Below, piece after piece: positions 13,086 to 18,853 of a stretch of DNA of 18,853 bases. A program made the translations under genes and the position numbers. The DNA comes from Thermoleophilaceae bacterium. Its GTDB lineage: Bacteria; Actinomycetota; Thermoleophilia; Solirubrobacterales; Thermoleophilaceae. The stretch is from assembly GCA_013695855.1 (NCBI GenBank), contig JACCZR010000196.1, positions 1-18,853 on the forward strand. Reading direction: 5' to 3'. Every line of letters starts with the position of its first letter. Positions within the stretch are counted from its first letter, which is position 1. The notes beneath the pieces were generated by a model. The model made no database searches and had not been told where the DNA came from. It saw only the letters and a program-made list of their open reading frames with translations.

Positions 13086-14647
13086 GTGTCCGAGAAGCGC
13101 GCTTCCTCCGGCATATCACGCGCCGTGGGAGACAGTCCGTCAGCTGAGCCCTCACAAGGACGGAAGATCCTGGTCATCGGCCAGGACGAGATGACCGAGG
13201 TCACCGAACGCGCCCTCAACACGGCGGGAGCGAAGGTCACGTACCTCCGCGATCCGCACGACCGTGCCATCCGCAGGGCGCTTGGCGGCGAGGTCGACGC
13301 CGTCGTCGTCATCTCGAACGACGATCACGTCTCGCTCAGGCTGGCGCTCGTGGTGGAGAACGTGCGTCCGGGCGTGCCGCTCGTGGTGACGGTCTTCGAC
13401 AGCGACGTCGCCGCCCAGCTCTCGCGCGCGGTTCGGAACGTCCGGGTCATGTCGATGGCCGGCATGGTCGTCCCCTCTTGCGGGACCGTGCCTCGACGAT
13501 CGCCTGCTGTCAGTCAGCCGGCGGGACGGCGGCTTTGCGGGTGTCGTGGAAGGCTCCGACGGTCCGGCGCTCGTCCCGATCGAGCCCTACGTGCCGACAC
13601 GCGGCCACTGGCTCCTGACCAACCTCGGATCCATCCTCAACCCCTTCGAGCTGAGCGCCCGCATCCTGATGGCGGGCCTGCTCGGCTTCCTGTTCATCCT
13701 CCTGCTCGACGCGACCGTCCTGGCCATCGCCCTCGACGAGCCGCTCGTCGATGCGTTCTACTCGGCGACGAAGACGATCGTGACCGTCGGCCCGAACCCG
13801 CTCATCGACGACGGCCCCAGCTGGCTGAAGGTGTTCTCCGCCCTCGCCATGCTCGCTGGGCTCGGGTTCACGGCCATCTTCACCGCGGGGACCGTCAACC
13901 GGCTGCTCGACAGGCGGCTCACCGCCATCGCCGGCCGGCGCACGATTCCCCGCAGGGACCACGTGGTGGTGGTCGGGCTCGGCCAGGTGGGCCTGCGCCT
14001 GTCCGTCCCGCTCCGGGAGCTCGACGTGCCCGTGCTCGCCGTCGAGCACGACCCGGAGAATCACAACGTCAAGCGGGCCAAGGAGTACGGCATACCCATC
14101 GTGCTCGGACGCGGCGGCAGCCGCTTCCGCTCAGACGTCTGTGCCTCGGCCGCGCGCGGGCGCTCGCAGCGGTGACCTCCGACGAGGTGGAGAACATCTC
14201 CATCGTCGTGGCGGCCCTCGGGACGCGGGACGACCTCCACACCCTCCTGCGGGCCGGACGCGGCGACGTGGTCAACGAGACCAGCTCGCTGTTCAAGATC
14301 GCGTCGTGCGCGACGTCTACCGCATCGGCGGCACGCTGCTTGCGGCGGCGGCGCTCGGCTCGCCGGTGACCGAGGCATTCCTCCGCGAGGAGACCGTCTA
14401 CCTGATCGACCCCGACGGCCGGATCGAGCCCTTCGACAGCGACGTCGAGGCGGCCCACGCGCGGGGCGGCGCTCAGCGAGGCTGCGTCCTAGCGCAACTC
14501 CGGCCCAACCTGCGCAGGCTGGCCCGGCGACCCTTGCGCTTCGGCCGCCGCGACATGCTGCTGCAGAATGGGCCGAGCGCCGGCCAGGGCAACCCACGCT
14601 ACGTTGCGATCCGCACGCGTCGTTACAAGTACGTGCAGTACGTCTGA
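13086..14647 (+). pseudogene. Frameshifted RCK-ion channel-RCK (TrkA_N) protein with sulfatase-like tail
   Basis: Homologous blocks lie in changing frames. Block 1 (13086-13476) is an N-terminal RCK/TrkA_N-like domain: GRKILVIGQDEMTEVTERAL through VRVMSMAGMVVPS. Block 2 (about 13477-14127, shifted one frame) holds two membrane segments and a pore-like KTIVTVGPNP, then a second RCK with VVVVGLGQVGLRL. Block 3 (about 14128-14301) continues as LCLGRARALAAVTSDEVENI. Block 4 (14302-14647) continues as VVRDVYRIGGTLLAAAALG and DPDGRIEPFD, then runs into RRDMLLQNGP and RYVAIRTRRYKYVQYV. That last part resembles the C-terminal region of sulfatases and stops at 14645. Three indels break what was a K+-channel-type protein of about 480 residues. 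Neighbouring genes are intact, so true decay is likelier than poor sequence, but read support would decide. Confidence 0.75.
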
Positions 14648-14711
14648 CTCGAGGGACCGCCCCCCTCTGCTGCGTGACCCGGAACGCGGCGCCGAGCAGC
14701 GCCTTGGCGCG

Positions 14712-15086
14712 TCACGAAGCGACCTCGTCGAGGCGCCGGCGGAAGGTCCCGGAGCCTTCGACCTCGGCGCCCGCGGCGTGGGCGCGCGAGGCCAGCTCGA
14801 CGTCGGACGTGACCACACGCAACGCCTGGCCGGCGCCGTCCGCCTCGACCCGCCGAGCGATCTCGTCATCAGCGGCATCGCGGCCACCGGCCGCAAAGGA
14901 GACATCAACACTTGAGATGCCGCATTCGTGCGGATGCCCGTCGAACACGACGGCCACCTCGTCTCCAGTCGCCGCCGCCAAGGCCGCCAGCTCCCTTGCC
15001 AAGCGGCACTGGGCAGCGGGCCGGTCACGCCACCAACCGTCAGGGCGCGAGCCGATCACGTTCATGCCGTCCACGAGCCACCGCAC
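14712..15086 (-). CDS. NYN-domain (YacP-like) putative ribonuclease
   Basis: This 124-residue PIN-like NYN protein has acidic residues placed as in the family: Asp6 and Asn9 in RWLVDGMNVIGSRPDGWW, Asp49 in VAVVFDGHP, Asp70/73/74 in GGRDAADDEI, and Asp95 in VVTSDVELASRA. These would bind Mg2+ for RNA cleavage, as proposed for YacP/Rae1-type proteins. The target is unknown. GTG 15086 puts the conserved strand at the very N-terminus, as usual. A TTG at 15119 would add 11 residues but would overlap the divergent gene. It is transcribed away from the YceH-type gene with only 20 bp between starts. Confidence 0.82.
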   Translation of the reverse strand: MRWLVDGMNVIGSRPDGWWRDRPAAQCRLARELAALAAATGDEVAVVFDGHPHECGISSVDVSFAAGGRDAADDEIARRVEADGAGQALRVVTSDVELASRAHAAGAEVEGSGTFRRRLDEVAS

Positions 15087-15092
15087 CGCCCG

Positions 15093-15098
15093 TAGACT
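15093..15098 (+). promoter_or_regulatory. -10 box for a leaderless start
   Basis: TAGACT lies 8 nt before the GTG at 15107 with no ribosome-binding site between. The same hexamer precedes the M50 gene. Confidence 0.4.
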
Positions 15099-15106
15099 CG
15101 CCGATC

Positions 15107-15769
15107 GTGCGTGAGGCAAGCCCCGAGGAGCTGAGGGTGCTCGGCTGCCTGATCGAGAAGCAGCGGACCACGCCGGACGCCTACCCGCTCAGCGTGAACG
15201 CCCTGCGCGCCGCCGCGAACCAGTCCACCAACCGCTACCCGGTTCTCGAGCTCGACGAGCACACGGTGCATCAGGCCGCCCAGTCGCTCGGCAAACGGGG
15301 ATGGGCGCGCTTCACGAGCGGCCAGGGCAGCCGCGCGGCCAAGTACCGCCAGACCTTCGACGAGGCGCTCGGACTCGGCCGCGACGAGATCGCCGTGCTC
15401 GGAGTGCTCATGCTGCGCGGCCTCCAGACGCCCGGCGAGCTCAAGGGACGCGCCGAGCGCCTGCACCACTTCCCCGACCTGGCCGAGCTGCAGGCCACTC
15501 TCGACCGGCTGGCCGAGCGCGAGCTGGTGGCCGGCCTGGAGCGCCGGCCAGGCCAGAAGGAGCGCCGCTACCGACACCGGCTCGGTGTCGAAGCGCAAGA
15601 CGAGGCCGATCGGGAAGAGGAGAGCGAACCGCCTGAACCCCGGGCGGCGTACGGATCGCCGCCCGACCTGGGCTCGCCGGGTCTCGATCACCGCGTCGAG
15701 GAGATCGAGCGCCAGGTAACCGACCTGCGGCGGGCGGTCGACGCCCTCCGCGCCGAGCTGGGAGGCTGA
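15107..15769 (+). CDS. YceH-family (DUF480/UPF0502) protein
   Basis: The 220-residue protein has the tandem winged-helix layout of UPF0502. The first module opens with SPEELRVLGCLIEKQRTTPD and continues AYPLSVNALRAAANQSTNRY, the family signature. The second module (about 85-150) has DEIAVLGVLMLRGLQTPGEL and ends in a basic RRPGQKERRYRHRL. An acidic linker and a C-terminal coiled coil, LDHRVEEIERQVTDLRRAVD, complete it. The fold suggests DNA or RNA binding, but the family has no settled function. The GTG at 15107 gives the conserved N-terminus directly and is preceded by TAGACT, fitting leaderless translation. It is divergent from the NYN gene. Confidence 0.9.
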   Translation: MREASPEELRVLGCLIEKQRTTPDAYPLSVNALRAAANQSTNRYPVLELDEHTVHQAAQSLGKRGWARFTSGQGSRAAKYRQTFDEALGLGRDEIAVLGVLMLRGLQTPGELKGRAERLHHFPDLAELQATLDRLAERELVAGLERRPGQKERRYRHRLGVEAQDEADREEESEPPEPRAAYGSPPDLGSPGLDHRVEEIERQVTDLRRAVDALRAELGG

Positions 15770-15777
15770 CGGGCCCC

Positions 15778-15930
15778 ATGAGGGCGGTGCAGATCAACGA
15801 GCTGACGGGACCCGAGCCGGCACTCGGGCTCGTATGGTGGGAGCACGCTTTGCCCTGGACGACCCCGCCGGCGCACTGCAGCGGATCGACGGCCGCGGCG
15901 CCACCGGCAAAGGTTGTCCTCGAGCCCTAG
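15778..15930 (+). pseudogene. Relic of a quinone oxidoreductase (MDR family): both ends, no middle
   Basis: The frame from ATG 15778 begins MRAVQINELTGPEPALGLV, the N-terminus of zinc-type/quinone oxidoreductases. One frame over (about 15841-15911) follows FALDDPAGALQRIDGRGATG and then K, the family's C-terminal helix. The last residues, KVVLEP and stop at 15930, are back in the first frame. The whole is about 50 codons against ~320 for an intact enzyme. The cofactor domain was deleted and one base pair of indels remains. It cannot encode a working enzyme. Confidence 0.6.
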
Positions 15931-16102
15931 CGGAGGGCGACGGTCAAGAGGTACTTGGGCGCGAGGACCCTCTCCCCGCGGCCGCGCCCCCCTCCGCCAC
16001 CACCGCGGCGGAGACCGACTCGATCGTTCGGGCGATGTCCGGGCAGTCGCCCGGGGCCCCACACTGCGCGCTGGCGCGCTCGGTCAGCTCGTCGACGTTC
16101 AG
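15931..16102. other. Spacer between quinone-reductase relic and ssrA
   Basis: About 170 bp hold no identified gene. One minus-strand frame, from a CTG at 16102 directly after the tmRNA end to TGA 15944, reads plausibly (NVDELTERASAQCGAPGDCP, then DIARTIESVSAAVVAEGG). I do not recognise it and it lacks a standard start. Confidence 0.3.
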
Positions 16103-16475
16103 TGGAGGCGGCCGGTTCTGCCCCGGCGTCCGCGGAACTGCACCCCGATGCTTGCTACGAGCGTTCCCGACAGAGTCTGATCTCGGCTATCCGGCTAGGT
16201 CGATCCGCGGGACACGTTGCCGGTGCCACTCCCTCCTGTTGATGTCCCCCCGAAGCCGAGGGATTTGCCTCGGAGGTGAGCCCGCTGTTTGAAGCCGCTA
16301 CCCGGATCGCGGGCTGTCCGGAGCGACTCCCTCACACGCTGTTAAGCGGCGAGGGCGAACTCATGGTTGGAGTCCGCACTTGGTTTTGTTCCGGGATTCT
16401 TATTACGAGGCCAACCCGGAGTCCTCGGCTCGCTACATCGAGACGTCGATCCCACGTCGAATCTGGATCGCCCCC
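16103..16475 (-). ncRNA. ssrA: Transfer-messenger RNA (tmRNA)
   Basis: tmRNA rescues stalled ribosomes with SmpB and adds a degradation tag. The 5' end GGGGGCG (16475-16469) pairs fully with CGCCTCC (16110-16104), including the G3-U70 pair that makes it a substrate for alanyl-tRNA synthetase. The conserved GATTCGACG of the D-arm and GGTTGGCCTCGTAA before the tag match E. coli ssrA. The tag reading frame is at 16377-16342. The discriminator A is at 16103; CCA is not encoded. The T-stem GCCGG/CCGGC is perfect, but its 7-nt loop is GGCAGAA instead of the TTCRANY consensus. TAGAAT (16490-16485) is a clear -10 box. The length, 373 nt, is normal. smpB lies 1.1 kb away on the same strand. Confidence 0.92.
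16342..16377 (-). other. tmRNA tag-peptide reading frame
   Basis: Eleven sense codons and TAA encode ADSNHEFALAA. The hydrophobic ALAA end is the universal proteolysis signal of tmRNA tags. The likely resume codon is GCG (16377-16375), preceded by AAGT, close to the AGTC before the E. coli resume codon. Confidence 0.88.
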
Positions 16476-16484
16476 TCGTCTCTG

Positions 16485-16490
16485 ATTCTA
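16485..16490 (-). promoter_or_regulatory. -10 box of ssrA
   Basis: TAGAAT on the minus strand lies 9 nt before the mature 5' end of tmRNA. No clear TTGACA-like box is seen 16-18 nt upstream. Confidence 0.5.
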
Positions 16491-16526
16491 GCGCGGGTTG
16501 GGCGCAGGCCCGCTGATCGCGCCTCC

Positions 16527-16532
16527 TAGACT
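16527..16532 (+). promoter_or_regulatory. -10 box for a leaderless start of the M50 gene
   Basis: TAGACT lies 7 nt before the GTG at 16540, with no ribosome-binding site. It diverges from the ssrA promoter about 40 bp away. Confidence 0.45.
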
Positions 16533-16539
16533 CGATGTC

Positions 16540-17376
16540 GTGAGCGTCGAGCCTGGTACCTATCCAACACCACCCGGCGCGTTCCACCCCGAGCCCGCGC
16601 ACCGCACCAGGCCGCGTTGGCGGCGCGTGCTCGGGCCCCTTGCCGCGGCGCTGGTCTTCCTGGCCAGCAAGGGCAAGGCCGCAGTGCTCCTGCTGCCGAA
16701 GCTGAAGGTGCTCACCACCTCGGCGTCGATGCTCGTGTCGGTGGCCGCGTACACGTTGATCTGGAGCTGGCGCTTTGCCCTGGGCTTCGTGCTGCTGCTC
16801 CTCGTGCACGAGCTCGGTCACGTGCTGCAGCTGCGCCGCGAGGGCATCAAGGCCAGCGCGCCGCTGTTCATCCCCTTCCTGGGTGCCGTGGTGGGCATGA
16901 AGGAGCTGCCCAAGGACGCCGCCGCCGAGGCGCGGGTGGGCCTGGCCGGCCCGGTGCTGGGCACGATCGGCTGCCTGGTGCCGCTCGCCCTGTGGGCGAT
17001 CACCGGCAACGAGCTCTTCCAGGCGCTGGCCTTCACCGGCTTCTTCCTCAACCTCTTCAACCTGCTGCCCGTGCCGCCGCTGGATGGCGGTCGCGCGGTC
17101 GCGGCGCTTTCCACCTGGATGTGGCTCGTGGGCTTCGCCGCGCTCGTTGCGCTTGCCTTCGTATTCCCCAACCCGATCATGGTCCTGATCCTGCTGGTGG
17201 GCGGCTTCGAGACCTACCGGCGCTTCAAGCACCGCAACGACCCCGAGGCGCGTGAGTACCACCGCGTGAAGCCCCGCACCCGCGCCGCGGTGGCGGCGGT
17301 CTACCTGGGCCTCGCGGCGCTGCTGGCAGTGGGCATGGACGCCACTTTCCTGGAGCGCAACTTCTCCGACGTATAG
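16540..17376 (+). CDS. M50 (site-2 protease) family metalloprotease
   Basis: This 278-residue membrane zinc protease cleaves within the lipid bilayer. The zinc site is HELGH at residues 90-94 in a membrane helix (LLLLVHELGHVLQL). The third ligand is Asp182 in NLLPVPPLDGGRA. About six membrane segments are visible. The cytosolic N-terminal 30 residues are Pro/Arg-rich, and no PDZ or CBS domain is present, as in compact group members. The segment FIPFLGAVVGMKELPKDAAA between the two catalytic helices is typical. Substrates of such proteases are often anti-sigma factors or signal proteins; none is obvious here. GTG 16540 follows TAGACT by 7 nt; an upstream in-frame start at 16498 would add 14 residues and overlap the ssrA promoter region. 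Confidence 0.9.
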   Translation: MSVEPGTYPTPPGAFHPEPAHRTRPRWRRVLGPLAAALVFLASKGKAAVLLLPKLKVLTTSASMLVSVAAYTLIWSWRFALGFVLLLLVHELGHVLQLRREGIKASAPLFIPFLGAVVGMKELPKDAAAEARVGLAGPVLGTIGCLVPLALWAITGNELFQALAFTGFFLNLFNLLPVPPLDGGRAVAALSTWMWLVGFAALVALAFVFPNPIMVLILLVGGFETYRRFKHRNDPEAREYHRVKPRTRAAVAAVYLGLAALLAVGMDATFLERNFSDV

Positions 17377-17394
17377 GGCAGCTGTTCGCCGAGG

Positions 17395-17570
17395 TCAGCG
17401 CGGGTGCGGCGAGAGCGCCCGCACCCGAACTCCGCGACGCGGCACGAAGGTGATGCCACGGCGCACGCCGGTCTCCGGCGGCCTCACGGCTTCAGTGACG
17501 TGCGCTCCAGCACCCGGGCGACCACGGTCTTCATCTCGAAGAGAGCGAAGCTCGCGGCGCGATCCCCTCC
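17395..17570 (-). pseudogene. Relic: C-terminal end of a cytochrome P450
   Basis: Directly after the smpB stop, the minus strand reads GGDRAASFALFEMKTVVARV then LERTSLKP and TGA (17570-17484). One frame over, it goes on as RPPETGVRRGITFVPRRGVR to TGA 17395. Together this is the P450 C-terminus that follows the heme loop. The usual GGGxRxCIGA is here GGDR-AAS, so the cysteine ligand and neighbours are missing, and a frameshift breaks the rest. It is non-functional debris of a P450 gene. Confidence 0.6.
17401..17427. terminator. Bidirectional hairpin between M50 gene and smpB
   Basis: CGGGTGCGG (17401-17409) and CCGCACCCG (17419-17427) form a perfect 9-bp stem with a 9-nt loop, 24 bp after the M50 stop codon. 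It can serve both convergent transcripts. No T-tract is present. Confidence 0.55.
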
Positions 17571-18053
17571 TCACCGCGAGCGCTCCGCCAGCGCGCGGTC
17601 GATCTCGCGGCGCTGGTCGCGGGCCTTGAGGTCTCGGCGCTTGTCGCGCATGTCCTTGCCCTGCGCCAGCGCGATCTCGACCTTCGCCTTGGAGCCCTTG
17701 AAGTAGATCCGGGTAGGCACCACGGTCAGGCCACGCTCGGCGGTCTTGCCGATCAGCCGCTCGATCTCACGACGGTGCAAGAGCAGCTTTCGGGGGCGCT
17801 CAGGCTCGTGGTTGTCGTGGGCGGCCGGCTTGTACGGAGCGATGTACATGTGCTGCAGCCAGACCTCTCCGTTGCGCACCTCGGCGTAGGAGTCCTTGAG
17901 CTGCACGCCGCCCTCACGCAGCGCCTTGACCTCCGAGCCGTGGAGCTCGATGCCGGCCTCCCAGCTCTCGAGGAGGTTGTAGCGATAGCGGGCCTGGCGG
18001 TTCGTGGCCACGTCGCCCGGCGCTGCCTTGCGCTTTCCGCCCTTCTTCGCCAC
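17571..18053 (-). CDS. smpB: SsrA-binding protein SmpB
   Basis: This 160-residue RNA-binding protein escorts tmRNA to stalled ribosomes. The N-terminus is KKGGKRK, followed by TNRQARYRYNLLESWEAGI and ELHGSEVKALREGGVQLKDS, the OB-fold signature. YAEVRNGEVWLQHMYIAPYK and KLLLHRREIERLIGK come next. The basic C-terminal tail KDMRDKRRDLKARDQRREID is the part that enters the mRNA channel. Length and motif order are normal. The start is GTG at 18053; no good ribosome-binding site is seen. It follows the secreted-protein gene by 30 bp on the same strand. Its RNA partner ssrA is encoded downstream on the same strand beyond the M50 gene. Confidence 0.97.
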   Translation of the reverse strand: MAKKGGKRKAAPGDVATNRQARYRYNLLESWEAGIELHGSEVKALREGGVQLKDSYAEVRNGEVWLQHMYIAPYKPAAHDNHEPERPRKLLLHRREIERLIGKTAERGLTVVPTRIYFKGSKAKVEIALAQGKDMRDKRRDLKARDQRREIDRALAERSR

Positions 18054-18083
18054 GGCCTAGACCCTGGCAGATGGTGGCCCGAG

Positions 18084-18853
18084 TCAGCGCGTGTAGCCGA
18101 AGCGGCGCAGCTTGCGCTGCAGCGAGCGCAGGTAGGCCCGTCCGGACGGCCCCGACGCAAACGAGGGCCGCTTGATCTTGCCCTGGTCGGCCAGGCCTTT
18201 GAGCAGGCGCCACCCGCGAGCCGCCGTCCTGCGGCTCAACAGGTAGTTGTCGGCCTGGTAGGCGGCAAGCGCCCCACGGACGTCCCCCTTCTGGCGTCTG
18301 CGGGTCCGGTAGAAGCGCAGCTGGCGGTCGCGGTCCCTGCGCACCACGTTGCGAAAGCCGCGCGTCACCGCGCGGAACTTGCGGCCCTTGAAGCGCCAGA
18401 TCTGGATCGGGAAGCGCGACTCGGCGAAGGAGGTGAACAGGAAGCCGAACCGGTGGTCCTTGGACACGAACTCGGGCCGCTCCCTGCGATCGAGGTTTCG
18501 CAGGACGTAGCCGGGATCGTTCCAGCGGTGGCCGATCTGCTGGTACGAGCCGTCCTGGAAGTCGTAGACGAAGGAGATCAGGCAGCAATGGGCTCCGCCG
18601 GTGTAGACGTCCACGAGCACCTCGGGCTCAGCGTCGGGGTCCAGCTGCTCGAGCAGCACCGACTTCTGACCGGGCCGGCCGGGGCCGAACCTGACGTCCC
18701 CACGGACCTTGATCTGCTGGTCGAAGACCGTGATCGCGCTTCTGGCGATCCGCATGCGCATCGCCGAACAGTTGAACTCGAACTCGCCGCAGTCGTAGGA
18801 GAGGGTGGCGCGCACGGACCCCTGCTCGGCCACCTCGTCAGTGGCCAGTGCCT
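18084..18853 (-). CDS. Probable secreted protein of unknown function (5' end beyond window)
   Basis: The frame runs from TGA 18084 to the window edge without a stop; the segment ALATDEVAEQGSV at the edge looks like the end of a signal peptide, so the real start is probably outside. About 255 residues are visible. The N-terminal half has YDCGEFEFNCSAMRMRI and DPDAEPEVLVDVYTGGAHCC, a pattern seen in exported actinobacterial proteins with beta-propeller-like repeats. Four Cys residues (two in YDC...FNC, two in HCC) may form disulfides outside the cell. The C-terminal 100 residues are very basic and helical, with RRRQKGDVRGALAAYQADNY and LRSLQRKLRRFGYTR. I do not recognise a named family. It precedes smpB. 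Confidence 0.7.
   Translation of the reverse strand, partial: ALATDEVAEQGSVRATLSYDCGEFEFNCSAMRMRIARSAITVFDQQIKVRGDVRFGPGRPGQKSVLLEQLDPDAEPEVLVDVYTGGAHCCLISFVYDFQDGSYQQIGHRWNDPGYVLRNLDRRERPEFVSKDHRFGFLFTSFAESRFPIQIWRFKGRKFRAVTRGFRNVVRRDRDRQLRFYRTRRRQKGDVRGALAAYQADNYLLSRRTAARGWRLLKGLADQGKIKRPSFASGPSGRAYLRSLQRKLRRFGYTR

Noticed and set aside
13510..14064. 184-codon open frame on the minus strand
   Set aside because: Antisense to the channel pseudogene, with no domain; the plus strand carries the homologous blocks.
16342..17262. 306-codon open frame on the minus strand
   Set aside because: It covers the M50 gene antisense and ends with ADSNHEFALAA only because it runs into the tmRNA tag in frame. 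The tag belongs to ssrA, not to a protein gene.
1..18853. CRISPR array, IS element, prophage or toxin-antitoxin pair
   Set aside because: No regularly spaced repeats, transposase or integrase motifs, terminal inverted repeats, phage genes or typical small toxin/antitoxin pairs were seen. The holin-like relic belongs to a housekeeping actinobacterial family.

Overview
This is a gene-dense, high-GC bacterial chromosome segment. GTG starts, genes overlapping by ATGA or GTGA, an F420-type oxidoreductase, DUF892/ChaB/DUF3618 stress proteins and a DrrA-type exporter point to an actinomycete, most likely of the class Thermoleophilia (Solirubrobacterales). That placement is inferred from gene content and base composition. 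No IS element, prophage, CRISPR array, rRNA or tRNA gene was seen.

Layout. 1-1752 (+): the tail of a Ser/Gly/Arg-rich protein, a YihY/BrkB membrane protein and an SRPBCC protein. 1779-3591 (-): a stress cluster of a ChaB-like protein, a DUF892 ferritin-like protein and a DUF3618-like membrane protein. Upstream of it lie relics of a holin-like (PF07332) gene and a short-chain dehydrogenase. 3623-4609 (+): an F420-dependent glucose-6-phosphate dehydrogenase-family enzyme. 4610-5041 (-): a cupin. 5052-7683 (-): a DrrA-like ATPase and two ABC-2 permeases joined by 4-bp overlaps, diverging from a MarR regulator at 7747. 8163-8210: a long hairpin. 8230-8487: a free-standing Na+/H+ antiporter C-terminal tail. 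8541-9769 (+): an ArsR regulator and a group-2 sigma factor that share an operator-like sequence. 9894-12094 (+): an aldo/keto reductase overlapping a flavin disulfide reductase. 12091-12789 (-): a CDP-alcohol phosphatidyltransferase. 12866-14647 (+): a 71-residue LigA/NHLP-like protein, then a thrice-frameshifted RCK-channel-RCK pseudogene ending in a sulfatase-like tail. 14712-15769: a NYN-domain protein and a YceH (DUF480) protein, divergent. 15778-16475: a quinone-oxidoreductase relic and, on the minus strand, the tmRNA gene ssrA. 16540-17376 (+): an M50 protease. 17395-18853 (-): a cytochrome P450 tail relic, smpB and a partial secreted-protein gene.

How it fits together. ssrA and smpB encode the two halves of trans-translation and lie about 1.1 kb apart on the same strand, separated by the M50 gene and the P450 relic. 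The MarR/ABC locus is a regulated-exporter module whose two divergent promoters appear to share a palindromic -35 box and to make leaderless mRNAs. The ArsR regulator probably controls both itself and the downstream sigma factor, because the 16-bp operator-like palindrome recurs next to a TATATT box before both genes. In the sigma gene it overlaps the start codon.

Two themes stand out. First, TANNNT boxes lie 6-8 nt before the start codon of many genes, the signature of leaderless transcription. Second, an unusual number of heads and tails of otherwise missing genes survive between intact ones (SDR head, holin tail, antiporter tail, channel wreck plus sulfatase tail, quinone reductase ends, P450 tail), suggesting repeated deletion. 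No clearly new multi-gene system was identified; the best leads are the ArsR-sigma circuit, the tmRNA with an odd T-loop, and the orphan antiporter tail.
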